From Bog-473 sp963745175 (GTDB lineage Bacteria > Actinomycetota > Acidimicrobiia > Acidimicrobiales > RAAP-2), in NCBI GenBank assembly GCA_963745175.1, contig CAVUWK010000007.1, forward strand, positions 186,001-250,000: DNA of 64,000 nucleotides, written 5' to 3'. Below are positions 8,415-16,398 of the stretch, in pieces; position 1 is the stretch's first letter, and each line of letters opens with the position of its first letter. The notes under the pieces were generated by a model. That model saw only the letters and a list, made by a program, of their open reading frames with translations. It searched no databases and was not told the origin of the DNA. The translations under genes and the position numbers were made by a program.

Positions 8415-9102
8415 TCGAGCTGGCCAACCATCGGCCACGCCGTCGCCTCGGACTTCGTCCGAGCCCCAGCGGGCGCCGCTGGACCGAGTGCGTTCCCACC
8501 TCCGCAAGACCGACCCTGTGCTGGCACGCCTGATTGATGCCAGGCCGAACTTCGATCCGCAGGGGTGGATGGCTGAGCTTCCTCCGATGGACCTGTTCGG
8601 AGTTCTGCTGTTCCAGGTCGCGGGCCAACAGCTTTCTGTGGCCGCCACGCGCCGAACCCTGGAGCGCATCGAGATGCTCTTCGGTGGTCGCCTCCCATCC
8701 CCGGCCGAGCTGCTCGGGGCACCGCCAGAGAGTCTCCGCCAGGCTGGTCTCTCGTGGCGAAAGGTCGCCACACTCCGTGATCTGGCGGCGCACCTCTCTG
8801 ACGGTCGATTGGACCCCAACGTCTTGAGCGAGCTGCCGGACGACGAGGTCATCGCCGCGTTGACGGCGATCTCCGGCATCGGCCCATGGACTGCTCAAGG
8901 TGCGCTGATCCTCGCACTCGGGCGAGAAGACGTGGTCCTCCCAGGTGACCTTGCCCTGCGAAAGGCAATCCGGCGTGCCTACGAGCTCGACCACCTTCCA
9001 AGCCAGGCCGAGGTATTGGCCATTGCCGAGAAGTGGCGGCCGTATCGCAGCGTTGCCACGGGCTATTTGTTCTCGGCCGCCTTCGACGAGCCCGACCAGT
9101 AG
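8404..9102 (+). CDS. DNA-3-methyladenine glycosylase II (AlkA-like, HhH-GPD)
   Basis: A 232-residue base-excision repair glycosylase that removes alkylated purines. It shows LFQVAGQQLSVAATRRTLE (start of the glycosylase fold), the helix-hairpin-helix LTAISGIGPWTAQGALIL and the downstream catalytic Asp in PGDLALRKAIRR. The length fits the short actinobacterial AlkA type without the N-terminal Ada-like domain. ATG 8404 is used because everything upstream in this frame is SDR remnant. It is probably an independent gene. A decayed gene of the same family lies at about 39930-40458. Confidence 0.87.
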   Translation: MAPDRAGQPSATPSPRTSSEPQRAPLDRVRSHLRKTDPVLARLIDARPNFDPQGWMAELPPMDLFGVLLFQVAGQQLSVAATRRTLERIEMLFGGRLPSPAELLGAPPESLRQAGLSWRKVATLRDLAAHLSDGRLDPNVLSELPDDEVIAALTAISGIGPWTAQGALILALGREDVVLPGDLALRKAIRRAYELDHLPSQAEVLAIAEKWRPYRSVATGYLFSAAFDEPDQ

Positions 9103-9279
9103 TCGGCCGCCGTCGGGACCGGATTCAGGATGCTCCCGATTGCGGGAAGCGACGAACCACGCGAGTGTCAGCAGCCAACCGATTGCGCTCCGCGCAGGAC
9201 AGAAATCCCAGTCGGCGGCAGACTGCCACTTTCGAATCCCAGAGGGTCGGTTTCCTTTGACGAGCGGGTGCTGAGCACG

Positions 9280-9786
9280 TCATGGAAGTGAACTTCTGCC
9301 GTTGCCAATCGGGAGAGGCTGAAGGGTCACGGCCCGTCGAAGGGAGATGGCATAGGCCGCAACCGCGACCATCAAGCCCTCCACGAAGAGCGCGGCCATT
9401 CCCAGCGTGCAGGCCCAGTTCCCCACGTCTTGGTTGTCAAGCGGCGTGCTCAGTACCCGCGTGAACGCGTAACCGACGAACACCGCTACGCCAAGAGCGG
9501 CGACGGGGAGCCAGAGTTGCAGGGCGGACTGGTGACCTTTGACCAGACGGGCTCCCACGAGGACAGCGGCTGCGATCACGAAGAGATACCCCACACCAAG
9601 CAGAGGTGTCTGCTGGAACGTCGGGACCAGCTGGACGATGTGGACCACGGCGAGGCTCATGAGCAACACGATCCCGGTTGTCCTCAAGATGGCTGAGGTG
9701 ATCGCATGCGAGGTCGAGTGATCGAGGGCCGGGGTCGGTCGAGTGTCGGTGTGCTCGTAGTTCCTCGAGAGTACCTGCATAGACAT
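9280..9786 (-). CDS. Four-TM membrane protein of the ECF-linked gene set
   Basis: A 168-residue membrane protein with four hydrophobic segments (about residues 30-50, 60-82, 92-112 and 130-150). VVHIVQLVP ends TM1 and DVGNWACTLGMAALFVEG enters TM4. Function unknown. It resembles in layout the 189-residue protein at 15673-16242, suggesting two branches of one family. I chose ATG 9786 because GGGAG lies 5 nt before it; the frame runs further to 9939 without similarity. The GTAAC-N9-TAT motif seen before the sigma gene precedes this gene on the same strand, so it may be its own transcription unit. Confidence 0.75.
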   Translation of the reverse strand: MSMQVLSRNYEHTDTRPTPALDHSTSHAITSAILRTTGIVLLMSLAVVHIVQLVPTFQQTPLLGVGYLFVIAAAVLVGARLVKGHQSALQLWLPVAALGVAVFVGYAFTRVLSTPLDNQDVGNWACTLGMAALFVEGLMVAVAAYAISLRRAVTLQPLPIGNGRSSLP

Positions 9787-9850
9787 GATGTCTCCCTTCG
9801 TGAATGGGTGGGGGGCCTGCGGTTCCAAGGTGGTTCGCTCTGCCCGTGTG

Positions 9851-9869
9851 AGATAGCGGGGAGGGTTAC
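9851..9869 (-). promoter_or_regulatory. GTAAC-N9-TAT motif, copy 1 (upstream of the 4-TM gene)
   Basis: On the minus strand GTAACCCTCCCCGCTATCT occurs 65 nt before ATG 9786. Its GTAAC and TATCT parts have the same 14-nt start-to-start spacing as the copies around the sigma gene. Candidate ECF-dependent promoter. Confidence 0.5.
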
Positions 9870-9904
9870 ACCGCGGGGCGCTCAAGGAGGCGCCTCTCGC
9901 GTTG

Positions 9905-11803
9905 TCAGCGGCTGAGGAGGGCCTGCTCGGCGGCGTCAACGGAGCGACGCACCGCGTCCATCAACTCGACGCCGCTGATCGTCTCCTTCTCGAGGAGGAG
10001 ATCGATGACGGCATCGAGGGCAACACGACGTTCAGAGAGAATCGCCTGGGCCCTCTGTCCGGCTTCGGAGAGGATGCGGCTGACCTCCTCGTCGATAACG
10101 AGCTGGGTCCCCTCGGCATAGGGCCGACCATCCGCTGGATGGTGACCCAGGTAGGCCGGTCCTCCCGAACCGAAGCCCACGGGCCCCAAGCGAATCGAGA
10201 AACCCCAGTCCCTCACCATCCTCGTCGCCAGCTCAGTCGCCCCTGCAAGATCGTTGGCCGCGCCGGTCGATGCTTCGCCCAGGACGAGGAGCTCAGCGGC
10301 GCGGCCTCCGAGTCGCACGGCAAGAGAGTCGTGGAGGTAGCTCTCCGAATACAGATGGCGTTCGTCCGTCGGCAGCTGCTGGGTCACGCCGAGGGACTGA
10401 CCGGCGGGCAAGATCGTCACCTTGGCAACCGGATCGGCGTGCTCAGAGCACAATGCCACCAGGGCGTGCCCTGCCTCGTGAGTGGCGACGGCCCGTTGTT
10501 CTCCTGGGAGCAACGCATTCGACGAATCGCGAGGCCCGAGCAAGATCCTGTCCCGCGCTTCGTCGAGGTCGTTGGCCACGATGACGTCACGGTTATCCCG
10601 CACGGCCACGATCGCCGCCTCGTTGATGAGGTTGGCCAGATCGGCCCCCGAGAAGCCCGGCGTGCCCCGTGAGACGGCCTTGAGGTCGACGTCGGCCGCG
10701 AGGTGCCGGCTCCGAGCATGGGTGGCCAGAATGGCCGTACGCTCCAACTGGTTGGGGAGCGGGATCTCCACCTGGCGGTCGAAGCGGCCCGGGCGCAAGA
10801 GCGCTGGGTCCAATATCTCCGGGCGGTTCGTGGCCGCCATCACCACGACGCCGGCGGTGGGGTCGAAGCCGTCCATCTCGGCCAAGAGCTGATTCAGGGT
10901 TTGTTCCCGTTCGTCATTCGAGAACACCGACCCGCCGCGCCGTTGACCGATGGCGTCGATCTCGTCGATGAAGATGATCGACGGTGCTCTCTTACGGGCG
11001 TCCGCAAAAACGGCGCGGGCTCGAGACGCGCCGACACCGACGAACAGTTCGACGAAACTCGAGCCGGTCAAGGCGAAGAATGGCACCTCGGCTTCGCCTG
11101 CCACCGCCCGAGCCAGCAAGGTCTTTCCGGTGCCCGGGGGGCCGACCATGAGTACGCCACGAGGCCCGGTGGCACCCGCGCCTACATATTTTTCGGGGTG
11201 CTTCAGAAAGTCGACGACCTCTGACACCTCCCGCTTGGCGGCGTCATAGCCGGCGACGTCGGCGAAGCCCACTGATGGACGCTCTTCGTCGTACAACTTG
11301 GCTTTGGATCCACCGATGCCCTTGATCCCGCCGGTGGCCTGACGTAGTCCTCGGCGTCCGATCCACACGAACAGCGCCACGAAGAACAACAAGGGCAAGA
11401 GCGACACGATGACCGTTCCGATACTGGTCTGGGTGCCGACACCGGTGATCGCGACGTGGTGGGCCCTGAGAAGGCCCGGGAGCTGGGGATCCGGCAGCGC
11501 GGCCGGGATCTGGCTCGTGTATCCGGTCCCGTTGGACAAGGTGCCGGATACGGCACCGGCCGGGTTGATGACCGCAGACCTGATGTGGTTGGACTGCACC
11601 TGCGCAAGGAAGCCCGAGTAGCTGAAAGCGCGCGAAGACGTGCCGCGAGCACCCAGGGTGCGCAGAAGAAGGAAGGCTGCTCCCACACCGACGAAAGGCA
11701 GCCAGGTCCGCCCCGGCCGAGGTGAAGGACGAGGTGGCGCGGGGGAGTCAGATTGACGGCCCGGGGCTGGCGAGTTGGATCTCTGACCGTTCAGAATGCT
11801 CAT
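9905..11803 (-). CDS. ftsH: ATP-dependent zinc metalloprotease FtsH
   Basis: A 632-residue membrane-anchored AAA protease that degrades misfolded membrane and regulatory proteins. Two TM segments (about 33-50 and 131-149) flank a short extracytoplasmic domain. Walker A GPPGTGKT is at 221-228, Walker B IIFIDEIDAIG follows, then the second region of homology NRPEILDPALLRPGRFD and the zinc site HEAGH at 442-446, with the third ligand in the GAANDLAGAT region. It starts on the 4-nt overlap (ATGA) with the YbhN-like gene, so it is in that operon. The short tail and accessory context suggest a second, stress-linked copy rather than the housekeeping one. Confidence 0.93.
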   Translation of the reverse strand: MSILNGQRSNSPAPGRQSDSPAPPRPSPRPGRTWLPFVGVGAAFLLLRTLGARGTSSRAFSYSGFLAQVQSNHIRSAVINPAGAVSGTLSNGTGYTSQIPAALPDPQLPGLLRAHHVAITGVGTQTSIGTVIVSLLPLLFFVALFVWIGRRGLRQATGGIKGIGGSKAKLYDEERPSVGFADVAGYDAAKREVSEVVDFLKHPEKYVGAGATGPRGVLMVGPPGTGKTLLARAVAGEAEVPFFALTGSSFVELFVGVGASRARAVFADARKRAPSIIFIDEIDAIGQRRGGSVFSNDEREQTLNQLLAEMDGFDPTAGVVVMAATNRPEILDPALLRPGRFDRQVEIPLPNQLERTAILATHARSRHLAADVDLKAVSRGTPGFSGADLANLINEAAIVAVRDNRDVIVANDLDEARDRILLGPRDSSNALLPGEQRAVATHEAGHALVALCSEHADPVAKVTILPAGQSLGVTQQLPTDERHLYSESYLHDSLAVRLGGRAAELLVLGEASTGAANDLAGATELATRMVRDWGFSIRLGPVGFGSGGPAYLGHHPADGRPYAEGTQLVIDEEVSRILSEAGQRAQAILSERRVALDAVIDLLLEKETISGVELMDAVRRSVDAAEQALLSR

Positions 11804-12966
11804 TGCGCCACGCTCTTTGATATCGACACGACGTGGGGTAACCGCTCAAAGCGCAGCCAGAGAAGGACCAGCCACCCCGTCGCCATGACGAGCCAGAAAC
11901 TGACGAGGCGATAGAGGAGCACCGCGGCCAGGGCCAAGGCGGCCGGGAGGCCGGTACTGACCAAACCGAGGCATAGCGTGCCCTCGACCAACCCAAGCCC
12001 TCCCGGTGTGATGCCCAGACTTCCGATCAGGGTCGCCAGGCCGTAAATCAGGAGCAGCGAGCGCCACGGGACCGCGCCGCCAAGGGCCAGGATGCTCATT
12101 GCGAGGACGCCGATATCGGTCAGCCAGTTGGCGAGCCCCAACCCGCCGACCTTGCCCCACTCCGCCTTGGAGGGGCGCAGCGACCGGAGACCCTCAATCC
12201 AGCCATTGACAGCCGCCGCTGGGTCTTGAACGGGATGGGCAAGGAACCGGGACACGCACCTGATGGCCCATGCGGCCGAACGTGCCACGACAAGGTGCAG
12301 GCGCGTCCGACCCACTCCGATCCAGACCGCGAGACCAACAAACCCGGCGAGAAGACTGGCAAGGATGGTCACGCCCGTGACCACGACATTGCCCGAGAGC
12401 ACCCCGCCGGCGGCAAGAACGACAACCGCACCGAACCACGAGGCGAGCCCACCGACCAGGAGCGTCCAGCCCGCCAGGGACGTGTCTGCACCCTGCTCCT
12501 TGAAGCGCCGGAAGCTAAAAGCGGCGCCCAACTCCGGGCCAGCTACGGGCACAGACACCGAGAGTGCGTTGGAGGCCAAGATCGTGGCCATCATCGGGCC
12601 GGTCCCCACCTGTCTCCCTCCGACCCGTAGTAGCCGACGCTGCATCATGGCGAAGGTCGCCATGGATGACACCTCGAGAGCGACCCCCAGGGCGATCCAC
12701 GACCACTGCGGGTGGCCAATTCGCCCCAGGGACCGCGTGAGTGCGGATCGCCGACCGAGGACAAGCGCCACGAAGGCAGCCACGGTGAGGACCGAGACCC
12801 CGCCCCGTAGGAGATGTGCGCTCCGCCGGCTGCTGTTCGTGACCTCAGCCGTGACGTCCCGCTCGGACTCCGGCGCCACGACGGCGTGGCCGCGGACGAT
12901 GTAGCCGTGCTCTCGGACCGGAGTTTCCCGTTCCGCGAGAACAACGTCGGCGTGATCAGTAGCCAT
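11800..12966 (-). CDS. YbhN/LPG-synthase-type integral membrane protein
   Basis: A 388-residue multi-pass protein of the lysylphosphatidylglycerol synthase TM/UPF0104 (YbhN) family, with about eight hydrophobic segments, ASNALSVSVPVAGPELGAA in the middle and LGITPGGLGLVEGTLCLGL near the C-terminus, both hallmarks of the family. Only the membrane part is present, without the aminoacyl-transfer domain, so it is more likely a lipid flippase-like protein than a full synthase. ATG 12966 overlaps the end of the upstream secreted-protein gene by 11 bp; the frame is open to 13095 but only as a shadow of that gene. It overlaps ftsH downstream. Confidence 0.85.
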   Translation of the reverse strand: MATDHADVVLAERETPVREHGYIVRGHAVVAPESERDVTAEVTNSSRRSAHLLRGGVSVLTVAAFVALVLGRRSALTRSLGRIGHPQWSWIALGVALEVSSMATFAMMQRRLLRVGGRQVGTGPMMATILASNALSVSVPVAGPELGAAFSFRRFKEQGADTSLAGWTLLVGGLASWFGAVVVLAAGGVLSGNVVVTGVTILASLLAGFVGLAVWIGVGRTRLHLVVARSAAWAIRCVSRFLAHPVQDPAAAVNGWIEGLRSLRPSKAEWGKVGGLGLANWLTDIGVLAMSILALGGAVPWRSLLLIYGLATLIGSLGITPGGLGLVEGTLCLGLVSTGLPAALALAAVLLYRLVSFWLVMATGWLVLLWLRFERLPHVVSISKSVAQ

Positions 12967-13498
12967 ATCCGCGTGACGGAGTTGCCGGGGCGGGAGCAGC
13001 CTTGACTGTCGTCGCGCTCCCGATCGCCCGAACGTTCGGAGTAGCCACGAAGAAGTTGCTGACGCCTTGTCCCGTGACGTGTCCCGGCGAGTCATCGACG
13101 AAGGTGTAGAGGAAGTGACCGTTGTAGGTCACCTGGCGACCATCAGCTTGCTTCGACGAGGCCACCTTGCCCTTGACTCCCGACGCGGTCGGCTTAGCCG
13201 AGACCAGCGCAGGCCACAGTTGCGCCAGCACGCCGCTCACCTGTGACTTCTTGGCTGTGTCAGCCTGGTAGTAGTACAGGGGAAGGCCCTTGGTATTGAC
13301 GAGAACCGTTTCGGTCTTCGCGCCCACCTGAGTCGTCGTGGTGTGAAGCGTCGGCTGGATCGTGTTCACGACGTGAGCGAGAGGTGTTCCCGACGGGGTG
13401 TGCGACGCGGCAGCGCCTGCCGCGGCCCCGGCGCCCAGGGCAAAGAAGGACGAGAGCGCGACCGCTCCGCCGATGATGGCGATTCGACGGTGATCCAT
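12956..13498 (-). CDS. Secreted repeat protein (COG4315/PF03640 type)
   Basis: A 180-residue exported protein. The N-terminus has a signal-like stretch (MDHRRIAIIGGAVALSSFFA then Ala-rich). Two copies of the secreted repeat follow: VLVNTKGLPLYYYQADT with an LAQLWPAL tail, and QVTYNGHFLYTFVDDSPGH with VSNFFVATP. The family is often encoded beside ECF sigma factors in actinobacteria; its role is unknown. ATG 13498 has a strong GGAGG 8 nt upstream; the frame is open to 13654 but without similarity. It heads a minus-strand operon with the YbhN-like gene and ftsH, divergent from the sigma gene. Confidence 0.85.
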   Translation of the reverse strand: MDHRRIAIIGGAVALSSFFALGAGAAAGAAASHTPSGTPLAHVVNTIQPTLHTTTTQVGAKTETVLVNTKGLPLYYYQADTAKKSQVSGVLAQLWPALVSAKPTASGVKGKVASSKQADGRQVTYNGHFLYTFVDDSPGHVTGQGVSNFFVATPNVRAIGSATTVKAAPAPATPSRGYGY

Positions 13499-13532
13499 GA
13501 TGAAGCCTCCTGTGTGTTCGATTTGGCAGTGA

Positions 13533-13552
13533 GGCATACGACGCGGAGTTAC
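13533..13552 (-). promoter_or_regulatory. GTAAC-N9-TAT motif, copy 2 (secreted repeat protein operon)
   Basis: On the minus strand GTAAC begins at 13552 and TATGCC at 13538, a 14-nt step. It lies about 35 nt before the ATG of the secreted repeat protein, well placed for a promoter of the FtsH operon. The TAT half is less conserved (TATGCC, not TATCT). Confidence 0.4.
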
Positions 13553-13613
13553 GCGGGCCCATGACGGAATCAGGCCGTGCGAAGGACTCGACGGTGGAAG
13601 ATGTGGGAGACGT

Positions 13614-13632
13614 GTAACCCCTTCGGCTATCT
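13614..13632 (+). promoter_or_regulatory. GTAAC-N9-TAT motif, copy 3
   Basis: GTAACCCCTTCGGCTATCT on the plus strand, again with the 14-nt step. It faces the sigma gene but lies about 180 nt before it, so it could be a distal promoter or an activator site. Confidence 0.35.
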
Positions 13633-13766
13633 CTCCCTGAGCACTCCCCGCCAAGGTGCTCTGGCGCCGGCTCCTCGGTAACGGACCCCCTTCCCGACCG
13701 AGGAGGCCGGTGCCCGTCTCTAAGAACCAGCCAGGGCGGGACGAATCCCAGCACGACCAGCCGGTT

Positions 13767-13786
13767 GTAACCCCTCTCCGTATCTT
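13767..13786 (+). promoter_or_regulatory. GTAAC-N9-TAT motif, copy 4 (sigma-factor promoter)
   Basis: GTAACCCCTCTCCGTATCTT ends 8 nt before the ATG of the ECF sigma gene. If TATCTT is a -10 element, transcription would begin at or next to the start codon, giving a leaderless or near-leaderless, probably self-regulated message. Confidence 0.5.
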
Positions 13787-13794
13787 AAAGTGAG

Positions 13795-14391
13795 ATGTTT
13801 CCTGCTCCGAAGCCCTCGCTGACCCGGGTCATGGACCCCCCCACGACCCCGGGCGAACCCGACGTGACCCGCCTCCGCGTGGTTGACGCCGATTTCTATA
13901 CCGACTGGGAGTCGGTGTATCGAGACAACGTCGACCGCCTCTACCGCTTGATATACGCACGGGTCGGCAATCGTCCCGACGCCGAAGATCTCACTTCAGA
14001 GGTCTTCCGGACGGCTCTGGGGCCGCTGAAATTGGCCTCGTCGAAAGGTGAAGTGCGGTCGTATCTTCTGACAACGGCGCAGACCGTTCTTGCGTCGCAT
14101 TGGCGCCGAACTCTGGGGGCTTCCGTCACCTCCATCGACCCCGAGTCAGACATGAATTCCCTTGTTGAGCCATCGGGGCCCCAGGAGCCGAGCGATGCCC
14201 CCCAGCGCGCCGGAAAGATCCTTGCGGCCCTGCCCGACCGCTATCGGCGCATCCTCGAGCTTCGCTTTCTCGAGGCCTGCTCCATCAAAGAGGCCGCACA
14301 GGCGATGGGGGTCAGCGTCAGCAACGCCAAAGTCTTGCAACATCGAGCCCTGCGCATGGCAGCCAAGGCGGGATTGGAGGTCGAACAGTGA
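13795..14391 (+). CDS. ECF-type RNA polymerase sigma factor
   Basis: A 198-residue ECF sigma factor. Region 2 spans about residues 40-100, with VDRLYRLIYARVGNRPDAEDLTSE shifted slightly from the common DAEDLTQE form, and region 4 spans about 145-195 (LAALPDRYRRILELRFLEAC, then SIKEAAQAMGVSVSNAKVLQ). Met at residue 13 (13831) is a possible later start. The stop overlaps the GTG of the next gene by 4 nt, the usual coupling of an ECF factor to its anti-sigma. The motif directly upstream recurs before neighbouring genes, which suggests autoregulation and a local regulon. Confidence 0.9.
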   Translation: MFPAPKPSLTRVMDPPTTPGEPDVTRLRVVDADFYTDWESVYRDNVDRLYRLIYARVGNRPDAEDLTSEVFRTALGPLKLASSKGEVRSYLLTTAQTVLASHWRRTLGASVTSIDPESDMNSLVEPSGPQEPSDAPQRAGKILAALPDRYRRILELRFLEACSIKEAAQAMGVSVSNAKVLQHRALRMAAKAGLEVEQ

Positions 14392-15041
14392 CCACCCGAC
14401 GTCTGTCCGCTTTTATCGACGCCCTCGCCGCAGGACGACGTCCTCGGTCTTTCCAGGCAGATTCCGAAGACGTCGAGATGCTGCGTGTCGCCATTGCCCT
14501 ACGGGCCGCACGCCCCGGTGACGCAACGCCTGACGAGACCTTCGTTGCAGAGTTGCACGAGCAACTGGCCGATGACCTAAGCCCATCGGAGCAGACGAAC
14601 GTCCACCCACTCAGGATGCACCGAGGACGGGCCGCACTCGTCGCGGTTGCCGCGGGGTTGGCGCTTGTAGGCGGCACGGTCGCGGTGACCGAGAGTTCGA
14701 ATAGGGCCACGGTTCAGCAGTCAGCGACAGGGGTGCCGCAGGAACAAGCTCTGCGCACCGCTACCTTCGAGGCCCCCACCGGCCAGGTTGCCGGACAAAT
14801 CGTGCTCTATCACGGCCACCCCTCCTGGGTGTTCATGAACGTGGACGTTCCACACTCAAACGGGACCGTGAAGTGTGAATTGCATCTTGCCAACGGGGAG
14901 ATCGTGGCGGCGGGTACGGTGCAACTCCACAACGGGAGCGGTCAGTTGTCGAAGAACATCGGGATGGATGCCGGAAACGCTCGAGGAGCAACGCTCTACG
15001 ACGCCTCCGGCGTCGTTGTGGCGTCGGCCATCTTCATCTGA
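14388..15041 (+). CDS. Probable membrane-anchored anti-sigma factor
   Basis: A 217-residue protein with a cytoplasmic N-terminal part of about 80 residues, one TM segment (ALVAVAAGLALVGGTVAV, about 83-100) and an extracytoplasmic C-terminal domain of about 115 residues. This layout and the GTGA overlap with the ECF gene argue for an anti-sigma factor. No HxxxCxxC zinc motif is visible in the N-terminus, so it is not a ZAS-type anti-sigma. The C-terminal domain (YHGHPSWVFMNVDV ... GTVQLHNGSG) looks like a beta-rich sensor domain; its signal is unknown. Confidence 0.75.
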   Translation: MTTRRLSAFIDALAAGRRPRSFQADSEDVEMLRVAIALRAARPGDATPDETFVAELHEQLADDLSPSEQTNVHPLRMHRGRAALVAVAAGLALVGGTVAVTESSNRATVQQSATGVPQEQALRTATFEAPTGQVAGQIVLYHGHPSWVFMNVDVPHSNGTVKCELHLANGEIVAAGTVQLHNGSGQLSKNIGMDAGNARGATLYDASGVVVASAIFI

Positions 15042-15248
15042 TCTTCAGGTCCGCTCTTTCGAGGCCCGTCGAGGCGCACGTTCGATCGCCATCTGTTGGG
15101 CCTGACGTGTCGAACCATCAGCCAGACACCGCTCTCGACACGCTTCGAGTTGGCCTGCACGAGCTCGGCTGACCGCGTCGTCGCACGGAGCGTAACTCGA
15201 CTCCGTATAAGACATCAGAGGAACTGTTGCTACTGGAGGACCGATTGA
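15042..15248. other. Intergenic region after the anti-sigma gene
   Basis: About 200 bp between the anti-sigma stop and the next candidate small gene. Apart from the GTAAC-N9-TAT copy at 15192-15211 I see nothing definite. There is no clear terminator hairpin. Confidence 0.4.
15192..15211 (+). promoter_or_regulatory. GTAAC-N9-TAT motif, copy 5
   Basis: GTAACTCGACTCCGTATAAG on the plus strand has the same 14-nt step from GTAAC to TAT. It lies 38 nt before the ATG of a candidate 56-codon gene and upstream of the zinc-motif peptide and second 4-TM protein, so it could drive all three. Confidence 0.45.
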
Positions 15249-15419
15249 ATGCAAATCTTCGATGACACCATGATTTCAAGTCCGGACCGAGCTGCAATCG
15301 ACCGTCATGCTGTCGTCGCGGCGGGTCACCTGCTGATGTCGGCGATCTGGTTGGAGCACCGCGTTCGGCACCTCTCGACGCACCTCAGCGTCTTTCCTAA
15401 TCGGCAAACCAGAGGCTGA
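15249..15419 (+). CDS. Candidate small protein, 56 residues
   Basis: The frame begins MQIFDDTMISSPDRAAIDRH and ends in SVFPNRQTRG. It is preceded by GGAGG 9 nt before the ATG and by a GTAAC-N9-TAT promoter-like motif 38 nt upstream. It has no recognised domain; the middle is Ala/His/Leu-rich (AVVAAGHLLMSAIWLEHRVR) and could form an amphipathic helix. The expression signals are its only support. Confidence 0.35.
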   Translation: MQIFDDTMISSPDRAAIDRHAVVAAGHLLMSAIWLEHRVRHLSTHLSVFPNRQTRG

Positions 15420-15478
15420 GCGTTCCAGAAGGTCGGGCGACTGAGCCCAATCCCCACTAAAGAGAGAGGTACGACCCA

Positions 15479-15661
15479 ATGACGACGTATGCGAAGTTCG
15501 GTCACGGAACCAGGCTGGTGATCGGTTCTGAGTTGATACACGGTCGTCCGCTGAGGACATATCGGCCGGGGCGAACGTGCATGGCCGAGGGGTGCGATAC
15601 CCGCCTCTCCCTCTATAACCCCAAGCAGCGGTGCTCGTTGCACGACCACCCCACGTACTAG
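15479..15661 (+). CDS. Small putative zinc-binding protein, 60 residues
   Basis: The 60-residue product carries a C-x4-C-x12-C-x2-H arrangement (C34, C39, C52, H55) within CMAEGCDTRLSLYNPKQRC. The LSxYNxxxxC-x2-H shape occurs in many actinobacterial peptides of unknown function, and the residues could bind one zinc ion. A GAGAGAGG Shine-Dalgarno lies upstream of ATG 15479. The next gene starts 12 nt after its stop, so the two are probably co-transcribed. Confidence 0.6.
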   Translation: MTTYAKFGHGTRLVIGSELIHGRPLRTYRPGRTCMAEGCDTRLSLYNPKQRCSLHDHPTY

Positions 15662-15672
15662 GGCAAACGGTC

Positions 15673-16242
15673 ATGTCAACGATCGAAGCGAGTCGAGATC
15701 AGCGTGAAAGCCACACCCCAACCGAAGGAGCGCGTCCTTCTCACCGTCGTATTCTCCAGCAAACGCTGAGTTACGCGTCGGTCGGGCCTTCAGGCTCCTG
15801 GGCGCGGCGAACGGGAATCGTCCTGGGCCTGGTCATCGGGTCGGCTCTGTTGGCATCGTCAGGTGCGATCCACCTGCAGTTGTGGTCAACGGGCTACCGG
15901 ACAATCCCAACGATCGGTCCGCTGTTCCTCATCCAGGGAGTCGCTGGCATGCTGCTTGCGGTAATCCTTTTGTTATCTCGGCGACTAATCATCGTCGTCG
16001 CGGCCACTGGATTCATGCTCGCTACCGCGGGCGGGTTGCTGCTGAGCACCTCATTCGGACTATTCGGCTTCAAGGACACCCTGGCGGCACCATACGCAGG
16101 TCTCTCGCTTGGAGTCGAGAGCGTCGGAGCCGTCATGCTTGCCGCTGTCGGCACCGTTCTCGTACGCGGGCACAGTCGCTCAGACCAAAGAAACTCGCAC
16201 GCCGATCTGGACGGCTCCGTTTCGAGCGGCCATAGAGGGTGA
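15673..16242 (+). CDS. Four-TM membrane protein, second copy of the ECF-linked family
   Basis: A 189-residue protein with a polar N-terminus of about 45 residues and four TM segments (about 48-68, 78-100, 105-130 and 145-168). TM1 ends SSGAIHLQLWSTGYRTIPTIG, and APYAGLSLGVESVGAVML covers TM4. Layout and several positions match the product of 9280-9786. Function unknown; such proteins are commonly found beside ECF sigma factors and COG4315 proteins. I chose ATG 15673, 12 nt after the zinc-motif gene; the ATG at 15631 lies inside that gene. Confidence 0.75.
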   Translation: MSTIEASRDQRESHTPTEGARPSHRRILQQTLSYASVGPSGSWARRTGIVLGLVIGSALLASSGAIHLQLWSTGYRTIPTIGPLFLIQGVAGMLLAVILLLSRRLIIVVAATGFMLATAGGLLLSTSFGLFGFKDTLAAPYAGLSLGVESVGAVMLAAVGTVLVRGHSRSDQRNSHADLDGSVSSGHRG

Positions 16243-16398
16243 TGACTTCGCCGATAGCGGAGGAATCAGCGAGTCACGCCCGACCCAAGTCTGGCTGTCG
16301 ACAACACTGGGGAGATCGATCTGGCAGTCACCTCAGTCTCCTCCCAACTGCTTTACGGTCTCCCACGCCCCGTTGCTGCTGCAGTTCGGTTTCGGTCA

